From assembly GCF_029813785.1 (NCBI RefSeq), contig NZ_JARVKY010000011.1, forward strand, positions 186,001-250,000: a DNA stretch of 64,000 nucleotides, read 5' to 3'. Below, one piece after another: positions 50,119-59,425 of this stretch. Every line of letters begins with the position of its first letter. Position 1 is the stretch's first letter. The DNA comes from Streptomyces sp. DH41. Its GTDB lineage: Bacteria > Actinomycetota > Actinomycetes > Streptomycetales > Streptomycetaceae. Position numbers and translations under genes: made by a program. The notes under the pieces were generated by a model that had not been told where the DNA came from, made no database searches, and saw only the letters and a list, made by a program, of their open reading frames with translations.

Positions 50119-50571
50119 TCACGCCGTCCCGCGAGCCGACTTCCTGCGCCGGACGGCGTACAGACCGGTCGCGGCGACGCCCAGGACGGCCAGTCCGCCC
50201 GCGGTCGTGGTCGGCGCGTCCAGCCCGCCGCCTCCGGTGTGCATGCCGCCGCGCGGCTTCTCGTGCTCGCCGCCGCCCCAGGACTTCTCGCCCTCGTCCT
50301 GCTTGTAGGTCTCCGAGTCGTGCTTGGACGTCTCCGAGCCCTGCTTGGAGCCGCCCTCCCAGTCGCCCTCGTTCACCGCGGTCAGCGCACCGCCACCGGT
50401 GTGCATGCCGCCGCGCGGCTCCTCGTGCTTGCCTCCGTTGTCGTGCTCCTTGCTGTAGGAAGAGTCGTCGTGTTCCCAGTCGCCCCCGGCCGCCGCGTAG
50501 GCGCCGGGAGCGCCGAGGACGAGGACGGCGGAGGCCGCCGCCGTGGTCAGGAGCATGCGAGCAGAACGCAT
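50119..50571 (-). CDS. Secreted cell-surface protein, probable sortase substrate with repeated motif
   Basis: 150 residues: signal peptide (cleavage near A-Y-A-A-A), a charged low-complexity body, and a C-terminal helix followed by R-R-R-K, the shape of a sortase sorting tail but without LPxTG. The motif P-R-G-G-M-H-T-G-G-G occurs twice, once mid-protein and once just before the C-terminal helix. Located 108 bases upstream of the class F sortase on the same strand. The ATG at 50571 follows GGAAGGA. Confidence 0.82.
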   Translation of the reverse strand: MRSARMLLTTAAASAVLVLGAPGAYAAAGGDWEHDDSSYSKEHDNGGKHEEPRGGMHTGGGALTAVNEGDWEGGSKQGSETSKHDSETYKQDEGEKSWGGGEHEKPRGGMHTGGGGLDAPTTTAGGLAVLGVAATGLYAVRRRKSARGTA

Positions 50572-50853
50572 CTGAGTTCCTTCCGTCATGACCGGGCAGC
50601 TGGTGCTTCGTCAGCTGAGGGGACCCGGCCCCGACGTGAATCACCGTCAGCCAGCCCTCCGATTCGCACCACTCAAGGCGATCAGCCGGGTGAACGTCCG
50701 CCCGGACGGCGGCCCGCGCAGGCGTGGGAGCGCACGGGGCCCCTCCACGGGCCGGGGGTTGTTCCCCCTCTCCGGGTCCGCCGTTCGGTGGACGGCGGGT
50801 TCGGGTGAACGGAAGCGGCACACGTGGGCGCGGCGCCGCCGGCCCTCCCCGCC

Positions 50854-52746
50854 CTACTCGTCCGGGTCGACGTGTGTCGTGTCCTCCACCTCGGGCTGCT
50901 GACGGCGTGAGCCCGGAGCGGCCCGGTCGGGTGCCGCCTCGCTGTGCGCGGACTGGGACGGTGGAGGCGGTGCGGTGTCCCCCGGGGCGCCGGCACCGGC
51001 GCCGGGCAGGCGCAGGGCGAGCAGGGCGACGTCGTCGCCGCGCGGCGTGATGCGGGCGAGCAGCTCGTCGCAGAACGCGTCGATGCTCCGTCCCTCCAGC
51101 CGACGGGCCAGGACGCCTGCGTGGTGGCGGAGCTTGGCCATCCCGAGGTCGATCGGGCGGTCACGGCTCTCCACCAGGCCGTCGGTGTAGAGCAGGAGGA
51201 TGCTCTCCGGCGGCAGGTCCTCGTGCGCGTCGGGCCAGTCCAGACCGAGGCGCAGGGTGGCGCCCATGCCGATGAGCGGTCCGTGGCCGGCCCCCAGGAA
51301 GCGGGTCCCGCCGTCCGGTGTGATCAGCAGGGGCGGCGGATGGCCGGCGTTGACCCAGTGGAACTGCCAGGGGCCGCCTTCGGGACCTTCGACGCGGGCG
51401 AAGACGAGCGTGGCCATGGGGGCGTCACTGGTGTTGGTCACGGCCTCGTCGAGACGCCGCATGATCACGCTGGGCGGCTCCTGGTGGTCCCAGGCCAGGG
51501 CGCGCAGCATGTTGCGTACCTCGGCCATGTGGGCGGCGGCCTGCAGGTCGTGTCCGACCACGTCCCCGATGACCAGGGCCATGACACCGTCGGCGAGCAG
51601 GAAGGCGTCGTACCAGTCGCCGCCGATCTCCATGGCGCTCTCGGCGGGCCAGTACCGGGCCGCCATACGGAGGTGGTCGACCTGCGGGAGGGGCGTCAGC
51701 AGCTGACGCTGCATGGTCTCGGCGACGTTCTGCTGCTCGCGGTAGAGGCGGGCGTTGTCCAGGACCAGTCCGACGCGGCGGCCGATGTCGGCCAGCAGGG
51801 CGACCTCGTCCTCGGTGTGCGCCGGGTGCTCCTGCGCGCGTGCCACGGTCAGCATCCCGTACGTCCGTTGCCGGGTGCGCAGCGGGACGACGACGGCCGA
51901 GTGTCCGCCGAGCCGCTCGAACAGGACCCGGTGGGTCGCGGCGAGAGGGTGGTGGGGGTCGTGCGACAGGTCCTTGGCGCTCAGCGGTGCCGGGCGGTCA
52001 CCGTTGACCAGCCGGGTCAGCGCGGCGCGGGCCGGGTCGGGCAGCGACGTCACCCGCCCCCTCAGCCGTCCCGCCCGGTGCGGGTGTGCGCTGCTGCGGA
52101 CGGCGACCCGCTCCAGGACGTCCGAGTGCCCCGGGTAGACGTCGACCGCGGCCCACTGGCCGAGTTCCGGCACCAGCAGGCGCAGGAGCCGGCGAATCGT
52201 GGCGGAGGTGTGCTCGGTGGGAATCAGCACCGTGGAGATCTCGGCCACCAGGTGCAGCTGGGCGGTGAGGGCCTCCAGGGCTGCGGTGCGCGCCTCGGTC
52301 TCCTCGGCGGCGCTGCGGTGCAGGCTGAAGTCGTGGAAGACGAGCACCAGTCCCTCCGGCCGGCCCTCCCCGGCCAGCGGGGTGGTCGCCCAGATGATCG
52401 GGACCGTGGTGCCGTCCGCCCGCTGGAAGTACTCCTCGCTCCCCTCCTCGGAAGGCGTCCCGCTCAGGGGGTTGCGCAGCGAGCAGCGTTCGCGCGGCAC
52501 GGGGCTGCCGTCGGCGTGCCGGTGCAGGAGGTCGTGCGCGTCGTGTCCGATCATGTCCCGCGCGGACCGCCCCAGCAGGTGCTCGGCCCAGGGGTTCACC
52601 GAGGTGATCCGGCCGGACGTGTCCAGGGTGAGGACGCCGGCGCCGAGGGCGTGCAGGACGGCGCGGGAGTCGGGTCCCGGGGCGCTGTCCGCTCCGTCGG
52701 CTCCCGGCTCGCCGCCGTCCCGGTGGCCCGCCCAGCGTGATGTCAC
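50854..52746 (-). CDS. PAS-GAF-SpoIIE phosphatase (PP2C-type, RsbU-like)
   Basis: About 630 residues: PAS (about 30-130, G-R-I-T-S-V-N-P-W-A-E-H-L-L-G), coiled linker, GAF (about 165-330), then SpoIIE phosphatase with metal residues in G-G-D-W-Y-D and V-I-G-D-V-V-G-H-D and a late D-D-V-A-L-L. Such proteins dephosphorylate anti-sigma antagonists in partner-switching systems; Streptomyces has dozens. The start is uncertain (GTG 52746 or 52755). An RsbW-like kinase gene lies 1 kb away. Confidence 0.9.
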   Translation of the reverse strand: MTSRWAGHRDGGEPGADGADSAPGPDSRAVLHALGAGVLTLDTSGRITSVNPWAEHLLGRSARDMIGHDAHDLLHRHADGSPVPRERCSLRNPLSGTPSEEGSEEYFQRADGTTVPIIWATTPLAGEGRPEGLVLVFHDFSLHRSAAEETEARTAALEALTAQLHLVAEISTVLIPTEHTSATIRRLLRLLVPELGQWAAVDVYPGHSDVLERVAVRSSAHPHRAGRLRGRVTSLPDPARAALTRLVNGDRPAPLSAKDLSHDPHHPLAATHRVLFERLGGHSAVVVPLRTRQRTYGMLTVARAQEHPAHTEDEVALLADIGRRVGLVLDNARLYREQQNVAETMQRQLLTPLPQVDHLRMAARYWPAESAMEIGGDWYDAFLLADGVMALVIGDVVGHDLQAAAHMAEVRNMLRALAWDHQEPPSVIMRRLDEAVTNTSDAPMATLVFARVEGPEGGPWQFHWVNAGHPPPLLITPDGGTRFLGAGHGPLIGMGATLRLGLDWPDAHEDLPPESILLLYTDGLVESRDRPIDLGMAKLRHHAGVLARRLEGRSIDAFCDELLARITPRGDDVALLALRLPGAGAGAPGDTAPPPPSQSAHSEAAPDRAAPGSRRQQPEVEDTTHVDPDE

Positions 52747-52876
52747 GACCCTCACAGCCTTCCGACGCCGTCCATCCCGCCAGGTTCCCTCAGGTGGCGG
52801 GGATGAACCGCTCCGGAAGGCCGAAGGGGGGAGGTCGGGTAGGCTCCCGGTGCTGATCTTGTACCTGGAGGGTTGC

Positions 52877-53575
52877 GTGCGGACGAAGAACACGACCACG
52901 GCGGTGACCGTGCTGACCTGTCTGCTGGCCGGGGCCCTCGTGGCGGGGTGCGGCAGCGGCGACTCCGGCGGGAACGAGTCCGCCGACGACATGTTCGAGG
53001 ACGCCAACGCCGCGATGCGGGCGCTGAAGTCCGTGCGGGTCGACTCCACCAGCACCGCGGCGAAGGGCGGTACGGTCACCGTTCGGCTCGTGACCGACCT
53101 CGACAGCCGGTGCACCGCGAAGACCGAGTTCTCCCAGGGCGGCACCCTCGACCAGATCCGGCTGGGCGAGACCGACTACGTCCGTCCCGACCGTGCCTAT
53201 CTCGAGAAGTGGAAGCCCGGTAGCGTCACCAGCGAGCAGCGGCTGTGGATCAAGACGCCCGCCGACGCGGCGCAGCCCGGTGACGGGCTCTCCTCCTGCA
53301 CGCGCCCCTTCGAATCCTTCGGTACGGCGAAGAAGGGGAGGAACACCCGCGTCGGTGACCGGGAGGCGGTCGAGCTGACCGTGACCGACAAGGAGGACAA
53401 GGGCGGCACGTACACCTTCTACGTCGCCACGAAGGGCAAGCCGTATCTGCTCAAGGCGGTCTACGAGGGGGCCGAGTACGACACGACCACGTCCTTCGCC
53501 GGCTTCGACGAGCCGCTGGACATCCAGCCGCCGAAGGCGGCCGAGGTGATCGACGCGCAGGACGCGCTGCGGTGA
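52877..53575 (+). CDS. Secreted lipoprotein (LppX/LprAFG-like)
   Basis: 232 residues. A signal peptide with lipobox L-V-A-G-C (Cys about 25) is followed by an Asp/Ser linker and a beta-rich domain with A-L-K-S-V-R-V-D-S-T-S near 60. Repeated Y-x-x-K and Cys pairs suggest the LolA/LppX-like fold used to bind lipids or polyketides in actinobacteria; this is a fold-level inference. The GTG at 52877 follows GGAGG. Confidence 0.85.
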   Translation: MRTKNTTTAVTVLTCLLAGALVAGCGSGDSGGNESADDMFEDANAAMRALKSVRVDSTSTAAKGGTVTVRLVTDLDSRCTAKTEFSQGGTLDQIRLGETDYVRPDRAYLEKWKPGSVTSEQRLWIKTPADAAQPGDGLSSCTRPFESFGTAKKGRNTRVGDREAVELTVTDKEDKGGTYTFYVATKGKPYLLKAVYEGAEYDTTTSFAGFDEPLDIQPPKAAEVIDAQDALR

Positions 53576-53651
53576 ACCTGAGAACGGGCGGGTGGTCCGT
53601 TCGTCCGGTCGCTCCGCGGGCCCGTCCCCGGCAGGTTGCCGGGATGTCCGG

Positions 53652-53740
53652 GCCGAGTGCCCGTCCGCCTGGGGACAGGGCTACGCCACCGGGGCCGCGC
53701 GAGCCGTGGTGACCCACGCCCTCGACGACCTGGGCGTGCC
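53652..53740 (+). pseudogene. Remnant of a GNAT acetyltransferase
   Basis: In one plus frame the gap encodes A-W-G-Q-G-Y-A-T-G-A-A-R-A-V-V-T-H-A-L, then D-D-L-G-V-P. This closely follows GNAT motif A (G-x-G-Y-A-T-E-A and the helix after it). Neither side continues as a GNAT protein, so it looks like a decayed fragment. The rest of the 53576-53786 gap holds nothing I can support. Confidence 0.5.
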
Positions 53741-53786
53741 CGGGGATCAGCGCGCCGCGGCGTGGTGTACCGGCTCCGGGCCGGGA

Positions 53787-54257
53787 TCAGGACGGGCGGC
53801 CGACGGCGGTGCCGTTCATGTCGTCGGCGAGCCGCACCGCGGCCCTCATGCGCTTTCCGACCGGCTCCCGGTGCACTTCGAAGCTCTGGCAGACGGCCAT
53901 CACTATCTCCAGCCCGTGCCGGCCGATCCGGCCCGGGTCCGCCGTCTCGGCCACCGGCAGTACCGGGTCGCTGTCCCACACCGTGACCTCCACCCGGTCC
54001 TCGGCCAGCTCCAGGTCGACCAATGAGGGCCCGGGCGCGTATTTGCACGCGTTGGTCAGCAGCTCGCTGACCACCAGTTGCACCAGGTCCGTCGCGCGGT
54101 CGGACACCGGGAGGCCCTGCGCCGCCCGTACCCGTGCCAGGAACCCGCGGGCCAGCTCCCGGCCCCGGGCGATGTCGCCGGGCATGCCCTCGTACTCTGC
54201 CGAAACCCTGACCAGCTCGTTTCTCAGCTGGTCCCCATTCTGGGCAGCCCTGTCCAT
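53787..54257 (-). CDS. RsbW/SpoIIAB-like ATP-binding anti-sigma-type kinase
   Basis: 156 residues, one HATPase_c domain of the RsbW type: V-V-S-E-L-L-T-N-A-C-K-Y (N box), V-W-D-S-D-P (a variant of D-x-G-x-G) and G-R-H-G-L-E-I-V. Such proteins phosphorylate anti-sigma antagonists or hold sigma factors; in Streptomyces most are orphans. The ATG at 54257 follows GGAAGAGGG. Confidence 0.88.
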   Translation of the reverse strand: MDRAAQNGDQLRNELVRVSAEYEGMPGDIARGRELARGFLARVRAAQGLPVSDRATDLVQLVVSELLTNACKYAPGPSLVDLELAEDRVEVTVWDSDPVLPVAETADPGRIGRHGLEIVMAVCQSFEVHREPVGKRMRAAVRLADDMNGTAVGRPS

Positions 54258-54369
54258 CCGATCCGCCCTCTTCCTGAGCCTTGACCGTTACGCCAGCCCG
54301 TCTACCCCCAAAATCCGGGAAACATCAGAGAACGCCCGTCCGATCACGAGAACTGCGTGGTCTCACCAC

Positions 54370-55107
54370 TCAGTCGCTCGTCGGGCGCAGGACGAGGCAG
54401 AGGAAGCCCATCGAGTCCCGGTAGACCCGCATCCATTGCTCGCGATGGGTGGTGGCCGCCTCCAGTGCCTGGGCGCTGTCCGGGTCGGTGGGGTGGTCCA
54501 GGGCCCACGAGGCCAGCGACCCGGTCCAGGACCACTCGTAGTCGTCGAGTTCTCCGCGGGTGCTGACGTGCCCGCCGACAGGGGTCCAGCCGTCCGCGAC
54601 GACCCGGTCCAGCGTGGTCGGCAGGTCGGTGAGGTCGCCGAGCATCTCGACGGCCTCGGCGGACGGTTCGCTCTCCCAGTAGCCGTCGCCGACCAGGACG
54701 CGTCCGCCGGGCGCCAGGTGTTCGCGTGCGGCGGCGAGGGTGGCGGGCAGGCCGCCGAAGGCGTGGGTGGAGCCGACGCAGAGGACCAGGTCGAAGCGGT
54801 GCGGGGCGGTGAACCGCGTGGCGTCCTCGCGGTGGAGGACGAGGCGGTCCCGCACGCCGAGCCGGGCCGCCTCCTCCTCGGCGTGGGCGAGCGCGGTCTC
54901 GGAGGTGTCGACGCCCTCGGCCGTCAGCCGCGGGTGCTGGGCGAGGGCACGCAGGAGCCATTCGCCGCCGCCGCAGCCCAGGTCGAGGACGCGCGCGTCG
55001 CCGCGCGGGACACCACGTGCCAGGAGCCGGCGTACCGAGTCGTCGTCGAGGGGGACGGCGATCGGGTGATCGGCATGGGCGATTCGGGAGATCTGTTGAC
55101 GGTCCAC
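54370..55107 (-). CDS. SAM-dependent class I methyltransferase
   Basis: 245 residues. SAM motif V-L-D-L-G-C-G-G-G-E near 48, acidic V-D-T-S-E near 73, E-D-A-T-R-F, then L-V-L-C-V-G-S-T-H-A-F-G in the motif-IV position. The GTG at 55107 begins V-D-R-Q-Q-I-S-R-I. It is divergent from a LysR regulator (107 bases apart), which probably controls it. Substrate unknown. Confidence 0.87.
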   Translation of the reverse strand: MDRQQISRIAHADHPIAVPLDDDSVRRLLARGVPRGDARVLDLGCGGGEWLLRALAQHPRLTAEGVDTSETALAHAEEEAARLGVRDRLVLHREDATRFTAPHRFDLVLCVGSTHAFGGLPATLAAAREHLAPGGRVLVGDGYWESEPSAEAVEMLGDLTDLPTTLDRVVADGWTPVGGHVSTRGELDDYEWSWTGSLASWALDHPTDPDSAQALEAATTHREQWMRVYRDSMGFLCLVLRPTSD

Positions 55108-55214
55108 CGGCGGATCATCACACGCCGGCCCGGCCGTACGCACCCGCTTTGCGCTTCGCCGGCCACGGCACATCGCCCGGCACGGCGAGGGGTTGTGCCC
55201 GTAGGATGGCCGCC

Positions 55215-56183
55215 GTGGATCTCCTGGCCGTACGCACCTTCGTCATGGTCGCGGAGGCCGGACAGTTCCAGGTCGCGGCCGCCGGGCTGGCGGTCTCCCA
55301 GCAGGCCGTCTCCAAGCGTGTCGCAGCGCTGGAGAAGGACCTCGGGGTGCCGTTGTTCACCCGTACCGCGCGCGGGGCCCGGCTCACCGTCGACGGGCTG
55401 GCGTTCCTGCCGCACGCGCGTGCGCTGCTCGACGCCGAGGAGCGGGCCGCCGCCTCCGTACGCCCCGGCCGGCGCCCCCTGCGGGTCGATGTGATCGGCA
55501 GACGGACCGCCGTGGCCGGTCTGCTCCGCGGCTTCCACCGCGCGCACCCGGACGTCGACCTCGATGTCGTCATCCTCTTCGACGTGGACGCCGACGCGGC
55601 CGCGAACGCCATCCGGTCCGGGGAGATCGACGCGTCCTTCCGCTGCGTCACCGTGCCGGGGCGGGATCTCCCCGAGGGCATCGAGGCCATGCCCGTCCTC
55701 GACGAGCCGCTCCAGCTGTTCACCGGGCCCGCCCACGAGTTCGCGGCGGCCCCGGCGGTGGCCCCCGCCCAGCTCGCCGGTCATCGCATCTGGATGCCCG
55801 GCAACCTCCCCGGCACCGAGTGGTCGGCCTACTACGACGCCCTCGCCGCCGCTTTCGGTCTCACCATCGACGCCGTCGGTCCGAACTTCGGCGTCGAGGG
55901 CCTCCTGGACACGATCGCCGAGTCCTCGACGGTGGCGACCTTCCTCAGCGAACGGACCCCGCTCGTCCGGCCCGCCGTCCATGGTCTGCGGCGCGTCCCG
56001 CTGCGCGATCCGACGCCCGTCTATCCGCACTCGCTGCTCTGGCACGCCGGCAATCCGCACCCCGCGCTGACCGCGCTGCGCGCCCACCTCTCCTCCCGGC
56101 CGTCCGGCCGCCTCGACACGGAGGTCTGGACGCCGCCGTGGGCGCTGCGCTCCCACCCGCGGCACGGTCGTACCCGGTCGTGA
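55215..56183 (+). CDS. LysR-family transcriptional regulator
   Basis: 322 residues: N-terminal HTH (F-Q-V-A-A-A-G-L-A-V-S-Q-Q-A-V-S-K-R-V-A-A-L-E) and a periplasmic-binding-like effector domain from about 90. The GTG at 55215 gives the usual M-D-L-L-A-V-R-T-F start and follows AGGA. It is divergent from the methyltransferase gene, its probable target. Confidence 0.92.
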   Translation: MDLLAVRTFVMVAEAGQFQVAAAGLAVSQQAVSKRVAALEKDLGVPLFTRTARGARLTVDGLAFLPHARALLDAEERAAASVRPGRRPLRVDVIGRRTAVAGLLRGFHRAHPDVDLDVVILFDVDADAAANAIRSGEIDASFRCVTVPGRDLPEGIEAMPVLDEPLQLFTGPAHEFAAAPAVAPAQLAGHRIWMPGNLPGTEWSAYYDALAAAFGLTIDAVGPNFGVEGLLDTIAESSTVATFLSERTPLVRPAVHGLRRVPLRDPTPVYPHSLLWHAGNPHPALTALRAHLSSRPSGRLDTEVWTPPWALRSHPRHGRTRS

Positions 56184-56302
56184 CGTCCCGCGTCCCCGGC
56201 TCGACGCGTCGCGGGGGTGGTCAGCGGTCGGCGCGTGCGTGATCCTGTGACCACGCCGGCGAGCCGGGCGGCACCGGGGCCGTCCGGCGGACGGACCTGG
56301 GG

Positions 56303-57508
56303 GTGCCCGCGTGGTGCACGACGAACAGGACTCCGCGCGCAAGGCCGGCCGGAGGCGGGGCCGGGACGGCGTGCCCGGTCGGCCGCGCGGCGGACGGAAC
56401 GTGGCAGGTGCGCGACTACGCGGCCGCGCGTGCGCTGCTGCGCGGTCCCGGCACCGTCCAGGCCGGTCTCGGCATCGAGACGGTGGAGAAGCTCCCGCCC
56501 CGAGTCCGCCGGCCCGTGCTCTACCGGGACGGCCCCGAGCACCGGGAACACCGCCGGCAGACCGCGCGCTTCTTCACTCCCCGCCGGGTGGACGAGCACT
56601 ACCGCGACCTGATGGTCCGCATCGCGGACGAGCAGGTGGCGGCCCTGCGCGCGGCGGGCGAGGCGCCGCTCTCCGATCTGGCCTTCGAACTGGCCATCGG
56701 CGTGGTGAGCGAGGTCGTCGGACTGCGGTACGGCAGGCCCGGCATCCGCCGCAGGCTGGAGCGCTTCTTCCCCGAGGAGTTCGGCGAACCCGGCCTGACC
56801 AGCGTGCGGGGCGTCTACTGGTGGGTGCGGCAGAACACCAACTGGCTCCGCATCCACCTCGCCGACGTCCGCCCCGCCATCCGCGCGCACCGTCGCCACG
56901 ATCACGACGATCTGATCTCCCACCTGATCGCGGAGGGCTGCTCGGACGCGGAGATCCTCGGTGAGTGCCTGACGTTCGCCGCGGCCGGCATGGTCACCAC
57001 GCGCGAGTTCATCTGCCTGGCCGCCTGGCATCTGTTCTCGGACGCCGGTCTGCTCGACCACTACCGCTCGGCGGACGAGACCGGGCGCCTCGCCGTCCTC
57101 CAGGAGCTGCTGCGGCTGGAACCGGTGATCGGGCACTTGCGCCGGCGCACCACGGAGGCCGTCGAACTGGCCTGTCCCGGCGGGCCGGTGACCGTCGGCC
57201 CCGGCGAGTACGTCGAGCTCCTCCTGGACGATGCCAACACGGACCCGAAGGCCGTGGGCGACGATCCCCTGCTGATCAGGCCCGGCCGAGCCCCGGAGGT
57301 CGGTGCGGGACTCTCCTTCGGCGACGGGCCGCACCGCTGCCCGGGGGCGCACATCGCCCTCCTGGAGACCGATGTCTTCCTCAGCCGTCTGTTCGCCCTC
57401 GACGGTGTCCGGATGGGCGGGGAGCCGCGCGTCGCCTTCCAGGAGGCGATCGGCGGCTACGAGATCCGCGGGCTGACCGTGGCACTCCCCGGGGCCGGTC
57501 GTCACTGA
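56303..57508 (+). CDS. Cytochrome P450
   Basis: 401 residues. I-helix A-A-A-G-M-V-T-T-R-E, helix K E-L-L-R-L, heme loop L-S-F-G-D-G-P-H-R-C-P-G-A-H are all intact, so it should be active. The first 30 residues (rich in Arg, Pro, Gly) look unlike a normal P450 N-terminus, and another frame is open over the same bases, so the start is uncertain. No ferredoxin or pathway gene is adjacent. Confidence 0.87.
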   Translation: MPAWCTTNRTPRARPAGGGAGTACPVGRAADGTWQVRDYAAARALLRGPGTVQAGLGIETVEKLPPRVRRPVLYRDGPEHREHRRQTARFFTPRRVDEHYRDLMVRIADEQVAALRAAGEAPLSDLAFELAIGVVSEVVGLRYGRPGIRRRLERFFPEEFGEPGLTSVRGVYWWVRQNTNWLRIHLADVRPAIRAHRRHDHDDLISHLIAEGCSDAEILGECLTFAAAGMVTTREFICLAAWHLFSDAGLLDHYRSADETGRLAVLQELLRLEPVIGHLRRRTTEAVELACPGGPVTVGPGEYVELLLDDANTDPKAVGDDPLLIRPGRAPEVGAGLSFGDGPHRCPGAHIALLETDVFLSRLFALDGVRMGGEPRVAFQEAIGGYEIRGLTVALPGAGRH

Positions 57509-57526
57509 CCGGCCCCGGGGGCCGGT
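57508..57526. terminator. Short hairpin at the P450/pgm convergent junction
   Basis: ACCGGCC (57508-57514) pairs with GGCCGGT (57520-57526), overlapping the P450 stop codon. Modest stem, plausible shared terminator. Confidence 0.45.
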
Positions 57527-57552
57527 GCGGTGTCGGGGCGTGCCGTACGGCG

Positions 57553-59193
57553 TCAGCCGCCCAGGGCGCCGAGGACGACGAGCTTGGCCTCGTCCTGCAC
57601 CTGCCGGAGGTGGTCCGCCCCGAGGAACGACTCCCCGTAGATCTTGTACACGTCCTCGGTGCCGGAGGGACGGGCCGCGAACCAGGCGTTCTCGGTGGTC
57701 ACCTTGATGCCGCCGATGGGCGCGCCGTTGCCCGGCGCCTCGGTGAGCACGCCGGTGACCGGCTCTCCGGCGAGGGTGTCGGCGGTGACCTGGGCCGGGG
57801 ACAGCTTGGCCAGGCGGGCCTTCTCCTCGCGGGTCGCCGGGGCGTCGATGCGGGCGTAGGCGGGTTCGCCGAAGCGTGCGGTGAGAGCGGCGTAGTGCTC
57901 GGAGGGCGTCCTGCCGGTGACGGCGGTGATCTCGGAGGCGAGCAGCGCCAGGATGAGGCCGTCCTTGTCCGTGGTCCACACCGAGCCGTCCCGGCGCAGG
58001 AACGACGCCCCCGCGGACTCCTCGCCGCCGAAGCCGAGCGTGCCGCCGACCAGCCCGTCCACGAACCACTTGAAGCCCACGGGTACTTCGACCAGCCGTC
58101 GGCCGAGGTCGGCGGCGACCCGGTCGATCATGCCGGAGGACACCAGCGTCTTGCCGACGCCCGCGTCCGCCGGCCAGTCGGTGCGGTGGGCGTAGAGGTA
58201 GGCGATCGCGGTGGCGAGGTAGTGGTTGGGGTTCATCAGCCCGGCGTCGGGGGTGACGATGCCGTGCCGGTCGGCGTCGGCGTCGTTGCCGGTGGCGATG
58301 GTGAAGCGGTCGCGCTGCTCGATGAGCGAGGCCATCGCGTGCGGCGACGAGCAGTCCATGCGGATCTTCCCGTCCCAGTCCAGCGTCATGAACCGCCAGG
58401 TGGGGTCGGTGAGCGGGTTGACGACGGTCAGGTCGAGGCGGTGCTGTTCGGCGATCCGGCCCCAGTACGCGACGGAGGCGCCGCCCAGCGGGTCGGCACC
58501 GATCCGCACGCCCGCCGACCGGATCGCGTCGAGGCCCAGGACGCTCGGCAGGTCCGAGACGTAGGCGCCGAGGAAGTCGTAGCGGCCGGTGCCGGGCGCG
58601 GCGAGCGCCCGGGCGTAGGGGACGCGCCGTACGTCCTTCAGGCCGGCCGTGATGATCTCGTTGGCCCGGTCCTGGATCCAGGAGGTCGCGTCCGAGCCCG
58701 CGGGACCGCCGTTCGGCGGGTTGTACTTGAAGCCGCCGTCGGCGGGCGGGTTGTGAGAGGGGGTGACGACCACGCCGTCGGCCAGGCCCGAGGGACGGCC
58801 TCGGTTGTGGGTGAGGATGGCGTGCGACACCGCCGGGGTGGGGGTGTAGCCGTCCGAGATGTCGATGAGGACGGTCACGTCGTTGGCGGCGAACACCTCC
58901 AGTGCGGTGATCCTCGCGGGCTCGGACAGGGCGTGCGTGTCGGCGCCCAGGAAGAGCGGGCCGTCGGTGCCCTGTGCGGTGCGGTACTCGCAGATGGCCT
59001 GGCTGGTGGCGGCGATGTGGTCCTCGTTGAACGCCGCCGCCAGGGACGATCCGCGGTGCCCGGACGTGCCGAAGGCCACGCGCTGCCCGGGCTCGGCCGG
59101 GTCCGGGTGCAGGGCGTAGTACGCCGTCACCAGCCGGGCGACGTCGATCAGGTCCTCGGGGCCGGCCGGCTTTCCGGCTCGGTCATGCTGCAT
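57553..59193 (-). CDS. pgm: Alpha-D-glucose phosphoglucomutase
   Basis: 546 residues, full length for the Pgm type. F-G-T-S-G-H-R-G-S near 47, active-site phosphoserine in T-P-S-H-N-P, metal loop D-A-D-A-D-R-H, sugar-binding G-G-E-E-S-A-G and phosphate-binding R-P-S-G-T-E are all present. It interconverts glucose-6- and glucose-1-phosphate, feeding UDP-glucose and glycogen synthesis. The ATG at 59193 follows GGAGGAG. It is upstream of a GT2 polysaccharide synthase gene on the same strand group. Confidence 0.96.
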   Translation of the reverse strand: MQHDRAGKPAGPEDLIDVARLVTAYYALHPDPAEPGQRVAFGTSGHRGSSLAAAFNEDHIAATSQAICEYRTAQGTDGPLFLGADTHALSEPARITALEVFAANDVTVLIDISDGYTPTPAVSHAILTHNRGRPSGLADGVVVTPSHNPPADGGFKYNPPNGGPAGSDATSWIQDRANEIITAGLKDVRRVPYARALAAPGTGRYDFLGAYVSDLPSVLGLDAIRSAGVRIGADPLGGASVAYWGRIAEQHRLDLTVVNPLTDPTWRFMTLDWDGKIRMDCSSPHAMASLIEQRDRFTIATGNDADADRHGIVTPDAGLMNPNHYLATAIAYLYAHRTDWPADAGVGKTLVSSGMIDRVAADLGRRLVEVPVGFKWFVDGLVGGTLGFGGEESAGASFLRRDGSVWTTDKDGLILALLASEITAVTGRTPSEHYAALTARFGEPAYARIDAPATREEKARLAKLSPAQVTADTLAGEPVTGVLTEAPGNGAPIGGIKVTTENAWFAARPSGTEDVYKIYGESFLGADHLRQVQDEAKLVVLGALGG

Positions 59194-59425
59194 GCGCCCA
59201 CTCCTCCGCATCGGTCGGGACTTCGCTCGCGGTCCCATCTTCCCCTGTCCGGGGAGCGGTGCCGGACGTTCCGGCCGAGGCCGGGGCGGACGTCGTGCCC
59301 CGGGTGGCGGTGCCGCGCCTGTAAGGGCGGTCCCCCGGATGCCTGTTGACCGACGGGCGGCAGGCCGAGGCCGCGCGGTGTCCGCCCCACTGGCACCGGC
59401 GTCCTCGCCCCGCGGAAGCCCCGGC

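Noticed and set aside
59194..59425. Possible small gene between pgm and the GT2 synthase
   Set aside because: No frame with a ribosome site and plausible composition in the 232 bases; it is probably the pgm promoter region and the end of the GT2 transcript.
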